Source: Erysipelotrichaceae bacterium 66202529 (GTDB lineage: Bacteria > Bacillota_I > Bacilli_A > Erysipelotrichales > Erysipelotrichaceae). From it: a stretch of DNA of 64,000 nt. The stretch is from the NCBI GenBank assembly GCA_017161075.1, contig CP046174.1:3534001-3598000 (forward strand). The letters are read 5' to 3'. Under the pieces are notes generated by a model. That model did not search any database, was not told the DNA's origin, and saw only the letters and a list, made by a program, of their open reading frames with translations. Within the stretch, counting starts at the first letter, position 1, and every line of letters starts with the position of its first letter. Positions 55,931 to 63,965 of the stretch are shown here, piece after piece. The translations under genes and the position numbers were made by a program.

Positions 55931-58900
55931 GTGAACGAAGTATTTTCTATCCAAGTCCATAACCGGCAGTTTTTGGAACAGGGCAAACAAGGCGTCTGGC
56001 TGGATTTGCCCACCACAACCGAAACGCTGCAAGCCGCCCTGCGGGATGTTGGCATTACTGCCGACAATCCGCAGGATTTTTTTATCAACGGGTATTCCTG
56101 CCCGGAGGACAGACACCTTGCCATTCCCTATGACATGGTGCTGGCCGCCGACGTGGACGAGCTGAATTTCCTTGCCGCCCGGCTGGGCCAGCTTGACGCC
56201 GCCGAGATCGCAGAGCTGAACGCCGCCCTGCAAAATCCCCGTGGCGGCTTTGAGAATATCGGCCAGATCATCGACTACACCGAAAATGTGGATTACTATG
56301 TGCATCTTCCCGACGTTAGGGGGGATGGACAGTTGGGCGACTACTACCTGAACCGTTCCGGCATGGTGGATATGCCGGAGGAATGGAAAGCCGGGATTGA
56401 TACGGCGCAGTTTGGACGCCACATTGCCCAGCAGGAACAAGGCGTTTTTACCCAGTACGGCTATCTGGTGAGAAGCGGCGACGAATGGCAGCGCGTCCAT
56501 GAGGGCCAGCCGGTGCCGGAGGAATACCGGGTGATGCACTACCCCCAGCCGGAAGCTGACCGGGAGGAACCGCAGGCCCAGCAGCCGGAGGCATCCGAAA
56601 GCCCCGACAAAGCGCCGCCCCCGGTTATCCCGATCATGCTGGACGGCATGAACAGCAAAGAACGCATGAAAGTGATTACTGACCGTCTGGAAACCGGCGT
56701 ACAGGAGCTTTTTGAAAGTAGCCGCTATATGGCTTACTTATCCGCTATGTCCAAGATGCACGATTACAGTCTGAACAATACGCTGCTGATCGCCATGCAG
56801 GGCGGTTCGATTGTGGCGGGCTATAACAGGTGGCAGGATGAATTTGACCGCCATGTGAAGCGGGGCGAGAAAGGCATTAAGATACTGGCCCCGGCCCCGT
56901 TCAAGGTTAAGCAGCAGATGGAGAAAATCGACCCGGCCACCCAGCAGCCCGTGATCGGCGCGGACGGCAAGCCCGTGACCGAAGAACAGGAAGTGACGGT
57001 TCCGGCCTTTAAGGTGGTGACAGTCTTTGACATCAGCCAGACCGAGGGCAAGGATTTTCCCATGCCCTATATCAGTGAACTTACCGGCGACGTGCAGCAG
57101 TATCAGGATTTCTTTGCCGCGCTGGAACGGACATCACCCTATCCCATAAGCATTGAGCCGATTTCAGACGGGGCCAAGGGCCGCTGCTTCTACGCAAAAC
57201 AGCGCATTGCCATCAACGAGGGCATGAGCGAATTGCAGACCCTAAAGACCGCCATCCATGAGATTGCCCATGCCAAGCTCCACGCCATTGACCGGGAGGC
57301 CCCCGCCGAGGAACAGGCGGCCCGGCCAGACCGCAGCACCCGCGAGGTACAGGCCGAAAGCGTGGCCTATACCGTCTGCCAGTATTACGGGCTGGACACG
57401 TCGGACTATTCTTTTGGCTATGTGGCCGATTGGAGCAGCGGCAGGGAGTTATCCGAGCTGAAAGCCTCCCTTGAAACCATCCGGGCCACGGCCAGCGAAT
57501 TGATAACTGAGATCGACGGCCATTTTGCCCAGCTTCAGCAGGAGCGCGAGGCCCGGCAGGAACAGGAGGCCGTCACGGTTGACGTTACCCCGGAGGCAGC
57601 GGCCCCGGCGCAGGCCGAGGAAGAACAGGCCCCGGCCCTTGATCCGGCAGCCGAGCCGCTTGTGACTGTGCTATGGAGCGAAAGCCCCCAGCTAAAGGAC
57701 GGCCAGCAAATGCCGTTGCATGAGGCCGACGCGCTGTTTGCCCGTCTGGATGCAGCATATCCGGCAGAGGCAGGCTATGACAAAACCGCGTTCCGCATTG
57801 ACTGTATCTTTCAGGGCGAGCCGGACAGCTACGAGGGGCGGCAGGATTTTGGAGATAGGGACGGTTCCCTGATCGAACATATCCAGAGCTACCACCAATT
57901 TTACGCGCAGGACGAAAACTGGAAAAAGCATGTAATCGCTACAACCGGCATAGAGGGCTGGGAGCAGGACAAGGCCCATCGGGATATGCTGTTAGGCGAG
58001 TTTGTCCCCTATATGAAGCTGCATTGCAGCCTTGCCCAAATGGAACAGACGGCGCAGGGCCGCTTACAGTCCGGGGAAACCCTGACGCCGGAGGAAACGG
58101 CCTATTTGGGGGCGCTTCTCTCTTATGTGCAGGAGTGCCGCCCCATGCTCAATCAGGGCCAGTATCAGTTGCCGGAGCCGCCGAAACTGGCTGACTTCGA
58201 CCAGAGCTTGCAGGACTACAAAGCACAGGTACAGGCCGAGATCGCGCAGGAGGCCGCCGCAGCCGGTATGACCGTGGAGGAATACGCGGCGGCTGGCTAT
58301 GAAGCACCCCAACAGGACACCTTTTCCATCTACCAGCTTCGAGGCGGGGAGGAAACCCGCGACTATCGGTTTGAGCCATACGAGCGTTTACAGGCCGCAG
58401 GGCTGGCCGTGGACAGTGCCAACTATGACCTTGTTTATACGGCACCGCTGGATAAAAGCACGTCTTTGGAGGATATTTACCGCACATTCAACATCGACCA
58501 CCCGGCAGATTTTAGGGGACACAGCCTTTCCGTTTCCGACGTGGTGGTGCTGCACCAGAATGGACAGGACACCGCCCACTATGTAGACAGCTTCGGCTAT
58601 ATGGAAGTGCCGGAGTTTTTGCGGGAAAATCCCCTGCGTACCGCCGAACTGTCTACGGAGCAGAACGAAAACATGATTGACGGCATTATCAACAATACGC
58701 CGCCCGAACCGCAGCCGGAGGAACCCGAACAGCTATCTTTTGAGGATGTGGCAGTTGCTTCCGGCCAGACACAGGAGGAACCCCCGGAGGCTGCGCCCCC
58801 GCAAACGGCTGTCCGCTATTATCCCATCAATGAGGGAGCCGCCCGCCGCGCCAAGGAAGCCATGAGCTTTTCTGACTACCGGCCCGGCAGCGCCACGGCG

Positions 58901-59851
58901 GAATACCGGCACTATGTCGATCAGGCCGTGGAAATTGCGGAGCGCCAGAAAAAGCGTGTGGAGCCAGAGTATCACGAAAAGATAGACAGCCTCCTTGACA
59001 CCTACGCCCGCAAGCTGGCCGAGAACATGAATAAGGGCTATGAGATTACCGCCCGCGTCCCCTCTGTCCTGATTGCCGGGCCGTCCAATTTCCCGGTACG
59101 GGCGAAAGAAAAGCAGAACGCCGCCAGTGACCGCAACATGGAGGAATTTCAGTACATTCAGGGCTTGCTTGACAAAATCCGCAGCACCGGCATGGGTGGT
59201 ATCAGCGCCGACGATCCGCAGGCCGTTTCCAAGCTGGAAAAGAAACTGGAAAAGCTGGAAGCGTCGCAGGAGTTGATGAAGGCCGTCAATGCCTACTACC
59301 GCAAGCATGGGACGCTGGACGGATGCCCCCATCTGACCGAAAGAGGCATTGAAAACCTGAAAGCGGATATGGCGTCGGGCTGGCACTATGAGAAAAAACC
59401 GTTCCAGTCCTGGCAGCTCTCCAACAATAACGCCGAGATACGCCGGTTAAAGGGCCGCATTGAGGAATTGACCCGCCAAAAGGAGGCGGCCTATGTGGGA
59501 TGGGAGTTTGACGGCGGCACTGTGGAGATCAACCGGGTGGCCAACCGCCTGCAAATCTTCTTTGAGGGGAAGCCGGATGCTGCTGTACGCGACGAGCTGA
59601 AAAGCAACGGTTTCCGCTGGTCGCCCAAGGCCGGGGCATGGCAGCGGCAGTTAAACGACACCACAATCCGCGTCGCTGACCGTATCAAGTGCATCCAGCC
59701 CCTTTCCGGCGAAAAGCCCAGCGCCTTACAGCTTGCGGCCCGCAGGGAGAAAGAAAAGCCCTCTATCCGGGCGCAGCTCAACGCGGCCAAGACCGAACAG
59801 GCCAAGCAGCCACCGGCGCGGGAAAAATCAAAGGGATTGGAGGTAGAGTAA
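55931..59851 (+). CDS. Giant multidomain anti-restriction protein (ArdA-like + ArdC-like metalloprotease + YodL-like)
   Basis: A 1306-residue fusion. Residues 1-210 resemble ArdA, a DNA-mimic inhibitor of type I restriction (FSIQVHNRQF, WLDLPTT, DFFINGYSCPED). About 240-470 are ArdC-like: an ssDNA-binding-type part (YSLNNTLLIAMQGGSIVAGY) and a zinc protease motif HEIAHAKLH near 443. About 620-720 is a DUF3849/LPD-like region. About 795-900 is YodL-like (TFSIYQLRGG). A coiled region follows, and a small C-terminal domain (NGFRWSPKAGAWQRQL) ends it. The GTG at 55931 follows AGGAG; upstream codons lack a site. It likely protects entering element DNA (inference). Confidence 0.85.
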   Translation: MNEVFSIQVHNRQFLEQGKQGVWLDLPTTTETLQAALRDVGITADNPQDFFINGYSCPEDRHLAIPYDMVLAADVDELNFLAARLGQLDAAEIAELNAALQNPRGGFENIGQIIDYTENVDYYVHLPDVRGDGQLGDYYLNRSGMVDMPEEWKAGIDTAQFGRHIAQQEQGVFTQYGYLVRSGDEWQRVHEGQPVPEEYRVMHYPQPEADREEPQAQQPEASESPDKAPPPVIPIMLDGMNSKERMKVITDRLETGVQELFESSRYMAYLSAMSKMHDYSLNNTLLIAMQGGSIVAGYNRWQDEFDRHVKRGEKGIKILAPAPFKVKQQMEKIDPATQQPVIGADGKPVTEEQEVTVPAFKVVTVFDISQTEGKDFPMPYISELTGDVQQYQDFFAALERTSPYPISIEPISDGAKGRCFYAKQRIAINEGMSELQTLKTAIHEIAHAKLHAIDREAPAEEQAARPDRSTREVQAESVAYTVCQYYGLDTSDYSFGYVADWSSGRELSELKASLETIRATASELITEIDGHFAQLQQEREARQEQEAVTVDVTPEAAAPAQAEEEQAPALDPAAEPLVTVLWSESPQLKDGQQMPLHEADALFARLDAAYPAEAGYDKTAFRIDCIFQGEPDSYEGRQDFGDRDGSLIEHIQSYHQFYAQDENWKKHVIATTGIEGWEQDKAHRDMLLGEFVPYMKLHCSLAQMEQTAQGRLQSGETLTPEETAYLGALLSYVQECRPMLNQGQYQLPEPPKLADFDQSLQDYKAQVQAEIAQEAAAAGMTVEEYAAAGYEAPQQDTFSIYQLRGGEETRDYRFEPYERLQAAGLAVDSANYDLVYTAPLDKSTSLEDIYRTFNIDHPADFRGHSLSVSDVVVLHQNGQDTAHYVDSFGYMEVPEFLRENPLRTAELSTEQNENMIDGIINNTPPEPQPEEPEQLSFEDVAVASGQTQEEPPEAAPPQTAVRYYPINEGAARRAKEAMSFSDYRPGSATAEYRHYVDQAVEIAERQKKRVEPEYHEKIDSLLDTYARKLAENMNKGYEITARVPSVLIAGPSNFPVRAKEKQNAASDRNMEEFQYIQGLLDKIRSTGMGGISADDPQAVSKLEKKLEKLEASQELMKAVNAYYRKHGTLDGCPHLTERGIENLKADMASGWHYEKKPFQSWQLSNNNAEIRRLKGRIEELTRQKEAAYVGWEFDGGTVEINRVANRLQIFFEGKPDAAVRDELKSNGFRWSPKAGAWQRQLNDTTIRVADRIKCIQPLSGEKPSALQLAARREKEKPSIRAQLNAAKTEQAKQPPAREKSKGLEVE

Positions 59852-60796
59852 ATGCAGAAGTTTGAAAATGTGGACGTTCTGGCCGCGCTGGAACAGATCA
59901 TGCGGCAGAACACCGCGTTTTATCAAAGTGACTTTGGCATTGACAAAGACATTATCAGGCGGGATGCCGCCAGCGATCAGGCCGCAGACAAGACCCTGCT
60001 CTGGATGTCCCGGCCCTCCGGGACGTACTGTTTCCGGGAACGTGATGTTTTCCTGAAAGACACCCGACAGTACAACACATGGAAATTTTACGGGGAGCAG
60101 ACCCGTGACAAGATACTGGCCTACGCGGTGGAGCTGACCGGCACACAGGGCGGCACTATCCGGGGCAATCTCTATGAGCTGGACTATCCGCAGCATTTCC
60201 GGCACGTCATTGAAACCGCCCAGCCGGTGAGTGTGAACCGGCTCTTTTATGAGCATGGCACCCGTGACATCCCGGAGAGCCAGCGTTTTGACGGAAGCCC
60301 TGACCGGGTATTGGGAAACTTTTTGTACTATGAGGCCCAGCCCCATGACCCGGCTGTGCTGCAGGAGGCGCTACGGACGGAGCAGCACAGCCGGGGGCGG
60401 GCCGTCCCCGGCGATTTCAAAGTCCACGTCACCGCTTTGCATGACAGCCGGATTGAAACCGAGGCCCGGCGTATTGTGGACAGCCTGAAAGATCTGTCCG
60501 CGCCTAACAGCCCCAATAAAACGCATTTCATGGTGGAGATCTCCCCGCACTTTGCGGCGATTGCTTCCACCAAGGATAATGACCGGCTCTTTGCCATGCT
60601 GCCCTATAAATCCCTGTGTTTTACCGGGATGAAAGGCAGGCATGGCGTGTATGCCGTGATTAACCGGGACGAGCGCCGGGATGTGAGTATTCGCAGGCCC
60701 CGGCCCTCTATCCGCAAGCAGCTATCCGACAGCAAACAGGCCGCCAGCCCAAAAAAGGCGGCGGCCAGAACCAAAAAGAATGAATTGGAGGTATAA
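59852..60796 (+). CDS. Element-encoded protein of unknown function
   Basis: A 314-residue soluble protein directly abutting the giant gene. It has phrases such as TLLWMSRPSGTYCFRERDVF, TWKFYGEQTRDKILAYAVEL and IRGNLYELDYPQHFRHV, and a Lys/Arg-rich tail. I recognise it as a recurrent companion of these conjugative elements but cannot name a function. A role with the anti-restriction protein is suggested only by adjacency. Confidence 0.8.
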   Translation: MQKFENVDVLAALEQIMRQNTAFYQSDFGIDKDIIRRDAASDQAADKTLLWMSRPSGTYCFRERDVFLKDTRQYNTWKFYGEQTRDKILAYAVELTGTQGGTIRGNLYELDYPQHFRHVIETAQPVSVNRLFYEHGTRDIPESQRFDGSPDRVLGNFLYYEAQPHDPAVLQEALRTEQHSRGRAVPGDFKVHVTALHDSRIETEARRIVDSLKDLSAPNSPNKTHFMVEISPHFAAIASTKDNDRLFAMLPYKSLCFTGMKGRHGVYAVINRDERRDVSIRRPRPSIRKQLSDSKQAASPKKAAARTKKNELEV

Positions 60797-60799
60797 GGA

Positions 60800-61003
60800 A
60801 TGATGCACTTTACCGTGGAGGAAGAAAACCTGATCTGTATGTACCACAATGCAGACCGGCGCAGAACGATAAACAGGCTCACCGCCGTCATGCCGGTTAT
60901 GGATGGGGATATGCGGGCGCAGGCCCAGCAGACCCTTTCCAAGCTGGAACGCATGACGGATGCCGACTATGACGGCCAGAAGTTCCACTTCACAGACGAA
61001 TAA
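60800..61003 (+). CDS. Transposon-transfer assisting family protein
   Basis: A 67-residue protein (MHFTVEEENLICMYHN, LSKLERMTDADYDG) matching the short transposon-transfer assisting family. GGAGGTATAAGGA precedes the ATG pair. It is the last gene of the plus-strand operon. Confidence 0.75.
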   Translation: MMHFTVEEENLICMYHNADRRRTINRLTAVMPVMDGDMRAQAQQTLSKLERMTDADYDGQKFHFTDE

Positions 61004-61012
61004 CGAACAGCA

Positions 61013-61059
61013 GACGCCGGGCGCGGCGGCCATGTGGTCGCTTGCGTCCGGCGTCTTTT
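61013..61059 (+). terminator. Terminator of the plus-strand conjugation operon
   Basis: GACGCCGG / CCGGCGTC 8-bp stem with a GC-rich loop followed by TTTT. Confidence 0.75.
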
Positions 61060-61072
61060 CTTTTTGCCTATT

Positions 61073-61186
61073 CCTACGCATTTAGAACCCGGTATTGTCG
61101 GGGATAGGATGAAGTATTCGCTTGCCCCTGCAAACATGCGGGAGAAGCCTTGCAGCGGGCGGTTTTCAATCCCTTAAATGCGTAGG
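61073..61186. repeat. Copy A of a 112-bp repeat with inverted ends
   Basis: It starts CCTACGCATTTA and ends with its exact complement TAAATGCGTAGG. Inside are GGGGATAGGAT, CATGCGGGAGAAGCCTTG and a GC-rich part. A related copy is at 61629-61741. Confidence 0.7.
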
Positions 61187-61203
61187 TTGCAGCTATAATT
61201 AGA

Positions 61204-61250
61204 CCCCTGAAACAGATATAGCCGCGCAGCGGGTGTATCTGTTTCAGGGG
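61204..61250. repeat. Perfect 15-bp inverted repeat hairpin
   Basis: CCCCTGAAACAGATA and TATCTGTTTCAGGGG enclose 17 bases. Two smaller hairpins follow (GCCGC/GCGGC and AAGAGGG/CCCTCTT). There is no T run; it may be a structured RNA or a protein-binding site. Confidence 0.6.
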
Positions 61251-61302
61251 TGTGCAGGTGATAGCCGCAAAGCGGCGTAAGAGGGTGCAGCCCTCTTGCC
61301 GT

Positions 61303-61539
61303 CTATCTCTGTTCCAGCGGGAAGCTCGGCAATGCTTCCAGCAGTTTCAGGGAAATGCGCTGCCGTATATCTTCGTCAATGACTTTCTTCTTTTTGCCGT
61401 TTGCCTGTCTGATCTCCACCGTGGAAAGCTCGTTGATGTAGTCAGCATAATGGGCCAACACTTTTTCCGTGGCCCACCTCTCACCGGCAACGGCGGCTTT
61501 GATCGTTTCATAGTCCAGCAGCTTTTCTTGTCCGTCCAT
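61303..61539 (-). CDS. Small helix-turn-helix protein of conjugative elements
   Basis: A 78-residue helical protein (LLDYETIKAAVAGERWATEKVL, IRQRISLKLLEALPSFPLE) of the HTH_16-like type, similar in size and pattern to Tn916 Orf7/sigma-like regulators. The start at 61539 follows GGGGGTATCA; the long upstream frame extension is not supported. It is flanked by 112-bp repeats. It probably regulates element genes. Confidence 0.75.
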   Translation of the reverse strand: MDGQEKLLDYETIKAAVAGERWATEKVLAHYADYINELSTVEIRQANGKKKKVIDEDIRQRISLKLLEALPSFPLEQR

Positions 61540-61628
61540 CCTGATACCCCCGTCAGACTGATTTTTTCTATGATACCATATTCGGAAGCATGGAACCAGA
61601 GAAAACGGCGCTTTTCTGCTGGTAAATT

Positions 61629-61741
61629 CTACGCATTTAGAACAGCACTTCGGCGGGGATAGGATAAAACACCCACATACCCCGCTGACCATGCCGGAAA
61701 AGCCTTGAAATATAAGGGCTTTTACAGCTCTAAGTGCGTAG
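61629..61741. repeat. Copy B of the 112-bp repeat with inverted ends
   Basis: CTACGCATTTA at the left and TAAGTGCGTAG at the right, with GGGGATAGGAT, CATGCCGGAAAAGCCTTG and TTTTACA inside. It shares order and blocks with copy A, 556 bp away, and overlaps the end of the Cys-rich VLP gene. Confidence 0.7.
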
Positions 61742-62093
61742 GTTTCCAGTATCTTTTCCGCTGGCGCTCGGCCTCTTTGCGGCGGCGCATCCGTTTGGAG
61801 CAGGCCGCGCAGTATTTGGCCCGGTTAGACTTCGGCGTGAACGTGGCCCCGCACTCACAGCAGCGTTTCACTTCGTCCCGGTCTTTGGTGATCTCGGCAT
61901 ACAGGGCCGCATCCAGCGGGAGGACAGCGGCCTTAAACCAGCGGCACAGAAGCGAATAGGAAATGCTCTGTACGCAAATACATTCTTCGCCGTCGTCCAG
62001 CAACAGGCAGTTGCCGTCACAATAGTTGCAGCACTCATGCGTCAGCTTCCGGGCCTTGCGATATTGAGGGTAATTCATTCGTGGAATACTCAT
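61722..62093 (-). CDS. Cysteine-rich VLP domain protein
   Basis: A 123-residue protein with the Cys-rich VLP pattern: MNYPQYRKARKLTHECCNYC, ECICVQSISYSLLCRWFKAAVLPLD, then a zinc-ribbon-like CCECGATFTPKSNRAKYCAAC and a very basic tail. It is common next to relaxase genes in Firmicutes elements; function unknown. The ATG at 62093 overlaps the relaxase stop (ATGA); the ATG at 62078 is the alternative. Confidence 0.82.
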   Translation of the reverse strand: MSIPRMNYPQYRKARKLTHECCNYCDGNCLLLDDGEECICVQSISYSLLCRWFKAAVLPLDAALYAEITKDRDEVKRCCECGATFTPKSNRAKYCAACSKRMRRRKEAERQRKRYWKPTHLEL

Positions 62094-63418
62094 AGCTCTT
62101 GCGTCCATTCCTTTCCCGGCGTCATACGCAAAATGCCGTCCACATTCTGCTTGATGATGCCGTATTCCTGCATCTGCTTTTTCGCTTCGCCGTACTTCTC
62201 ATACAGCCGTTCCTTTTCCTCGGCCAATCGCTTGTACTCGGCTTTCAGGGCGTACAGATCGGGGAGCTTTTTCACACCCTGTCCCTTTAGGGCCTTTGCC
62301 GCAGCTTCATACAAAATCAACGTGCTTTCATGCTCACGCCGGAATTTTGCCTTATCCGCTGCATTGCGGTATTCCATAGCCACGGGCCAGAGCTGCTTGT
62401 AGGTAGAAATATTCTTTATCAGCACCGCCATATCCGCAAGCCGGTGTTCCATAGCTTTGAGGGTAGCGGCGGCCTCGTCGCTGGCGGCGGTGATCTCGGC
62501 CACTTTGCTTTCCAAATCCGGGTAGGTGTCTATCCCATGTTCAGTCAGGAAATTCAAAGTCTTTGCGGCCTGCTTCAAATTGTGGAGCTTCGCCCACCTC
62601 TCATAGCCTGCCGACTGCTGGGCCTTAATGTTGTTTTCCAGATCAATCCGCAAAGAAATCCCCTTGCGCTCTTTGGGCGCTCTGGTGATAACGCGGCCTT
62701 TGATACGCTCTTTGATGGCTTCCTCGGTGTAGGCTTCCCCCAATGTCTTGCAGCGGGTAAAGCGTTCCTGTCCGGGAGCGCGGAAAGAAATAAACTTTCC
62801 CGGCTTGATCTCATAGCCCTGCGCCTGCATGAGCCGCAGGAAATCATCAAAATCTTTTGCCTGCGGGATAGCGGCGTCAATGGCTGCTTTGAGCTTCGCT
62901 TTCCAGCTCGTCCCTTTCCGCTGGGCGTCCCACTCGGCATAGCTCTTGCCCTTACTCTGGCCGGGCTTCACCACGGACAATCCGTTTTCCTTGCACAGCC
63001 TGTCGCTGGTGCGCCGGATATAGGCATAGCTCTGTTTGTTGGAAATGTACTTGCGCTGATTTACCATATCCACGGCACAGAAAATAATGTGATTGTGGAC
63101 GTGGCCCTTATCAATATGGGTAGTCAGCACATAGGGATATTTCCCTTGCAGCACTTCCTCGGCAAGCTGCTTCCCGATCTCATGGGCCTGTTCCGGCGTG
63201 GCTTCGCCGGGGGCAAAGGATTGTATCAGGTGGTGGCCCAGATTATTGCCCTTTTGGTATGCCTGCGCCAGCAGCATTTCAAATTCAATGTCCGCTGTTT
63301 CATAAGAGCAGGCAAAGGAGGCCACCAGCAGCTTGCCGTCAGTTTTGTCCGGGTTCTCGATGTAGTCAAGGGCTTTTTTCAGCGTTGACTTGATAGGATG
63401 TATCTTTGTAACTGCCAT
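62090..63418 (-). CDS. Relaxase (MobP-type mobilization nuclease)
   Basis: A 442-residue relaxase. A Tyr in LDYIENPDKT (residue 19) is the likely nicking residue, HHLIQSF lies at 62-68, and the metal-binding His triad is in HIDKGHVHNHIIF (101-113). The C-terminal half is helical coiled coil. It nicks at oriT and pilots the strand through VirD4. It overlaps the MobC gene by 40 bp, so the two are translated together. Confidence 0.95.
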   Translation of the reverse strand: MAVTKIHPIKSTLKKALDYIENPDKTDGKLLVASFACSYETADIEFEMLLAQAYQKGNNLGHHLIQSFAPGEATPEQAHEIGKQLAEEVLQGKYPYVLTTHIDKGHVHNHIIFCAVDMVNQRKYISNKQSYAYIRRTSDRLCKENGLSVVKPGQSKGKSYAEWDAQRKGTSWKAKLKAAIDAAIPQAKDFDDFLRLMQAQGYEIKPGKFISFRAPGQERFTRCKTLGEAYTEEAIKERIKGRVITRAPKERKGISLRIDLENNIKAQQSAGYERWAKLHNLKQAAKTLNFLTEHGIDTYPDLESKVAEITAASDEAAATLKAMEHRLADMAVLIKNISTYKQLWPVAMEYRNAADKAKFRREHESTLILYEAAAKALKGQGVKKLPDLYALKAEYKRLAEEKERLYEKYGEAKKQMQEYGIIKQNVDGILRMTPGKEWTQEL

Positions 63419-63708
63419 ATCTGCGCCAGCGCCCCCTTTATATCCTCGATGTCCTGTGCGTACACCGGCCCCATACCGTTCAGCCTCTTTGCAATCTGAT
63501 TGACGTTGACGCCGATCTTCTGTATCTCGGCGGTCTGCGCCCGGATGTCGCTGGTGTCCATGTTGACGATATAGCCGTCAATGAGCATCTTCCGGGCGTA
63601 GGCTGAAAAGTTCTTCGTATGCAGCAGCGCCATTTTCTGTTCAATCATAGCCCGTTCCTCCGGCGTCACAGGGACGCGCAGCACGATTTTTCGCTTTCTG
63701 TTTGCCAT
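63379..63708 (-). CDS. MobC-like relaxosome accessory protein
   Basis: A 109-residue protein with a ribbon-helix-helix-type start (KRKIVLRVPVTPEERAMIEQKM) and the MobC pattern IGVNVNQIAKRLNG. It helps the relaxase open oriT. It is first of the MobC-relaxase-VLP operon, just downstream of the candidate oriT repeat. Confidence 0.9.
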   Translation of the reverse strand: MANRKRKIVLRVPVTPEERAMIEQKMALLHTKNFSAYARKMLIDGYIVNMDTSDIRAQTAEIQKIGVNVNQIAKRLNGMGPVYAQDIEDIKGALAQIWQLQRYILSSQR

Positions 63709-63730
63709 GCTTCACCGTCCTTTCCATTCA

Positions 63731-63837
63731 GGGGTTTGGGGATTTCCCCAACAAGCAAAACGGACGCGGCCCGGCAGGGACGGGGCAGGCCGTTTTTCCG
63801 GGAGTGGCTACACTCCCTATGCTTGCTACGTTACTGT
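63731..63837 (-). repeat. Copy 2 of the ~108-bp inverted repeat, candidate oriT
   Basis: The minus-strand sequence follows copy 1 at 55786 block by block: the AGCAAGCATAGGGAGTG block, CACTCCC palindrome, GC-rich stem, then TTGCTTGTTGGGGA and TCCCC. Location just upstream of mobC-relaxase genes is where oriT is expected. Confidence 0.7.
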
Positions 63838-63965
63838 TTCTCCACTAACAAGACGTTTCCAAAGCCCCAAACTACCCGCAAAATAGCCCTCTGGAAAGAA
63901 AAAAGTGCAAAAAAATAGAAGCTACGCTGTGCAGCTCCCGCTAAAAGTAAAACAGAGGATGCCAG

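Noticed and set aside
62330..63388. A 352-codon plus-strand frame opposite the relaxase gene
   Set aside because: The relaxase has unmistakable motifs on the minus strand; the opposite frame has no ribosome site and an unnatural composition caused by GC-rich codon bias.
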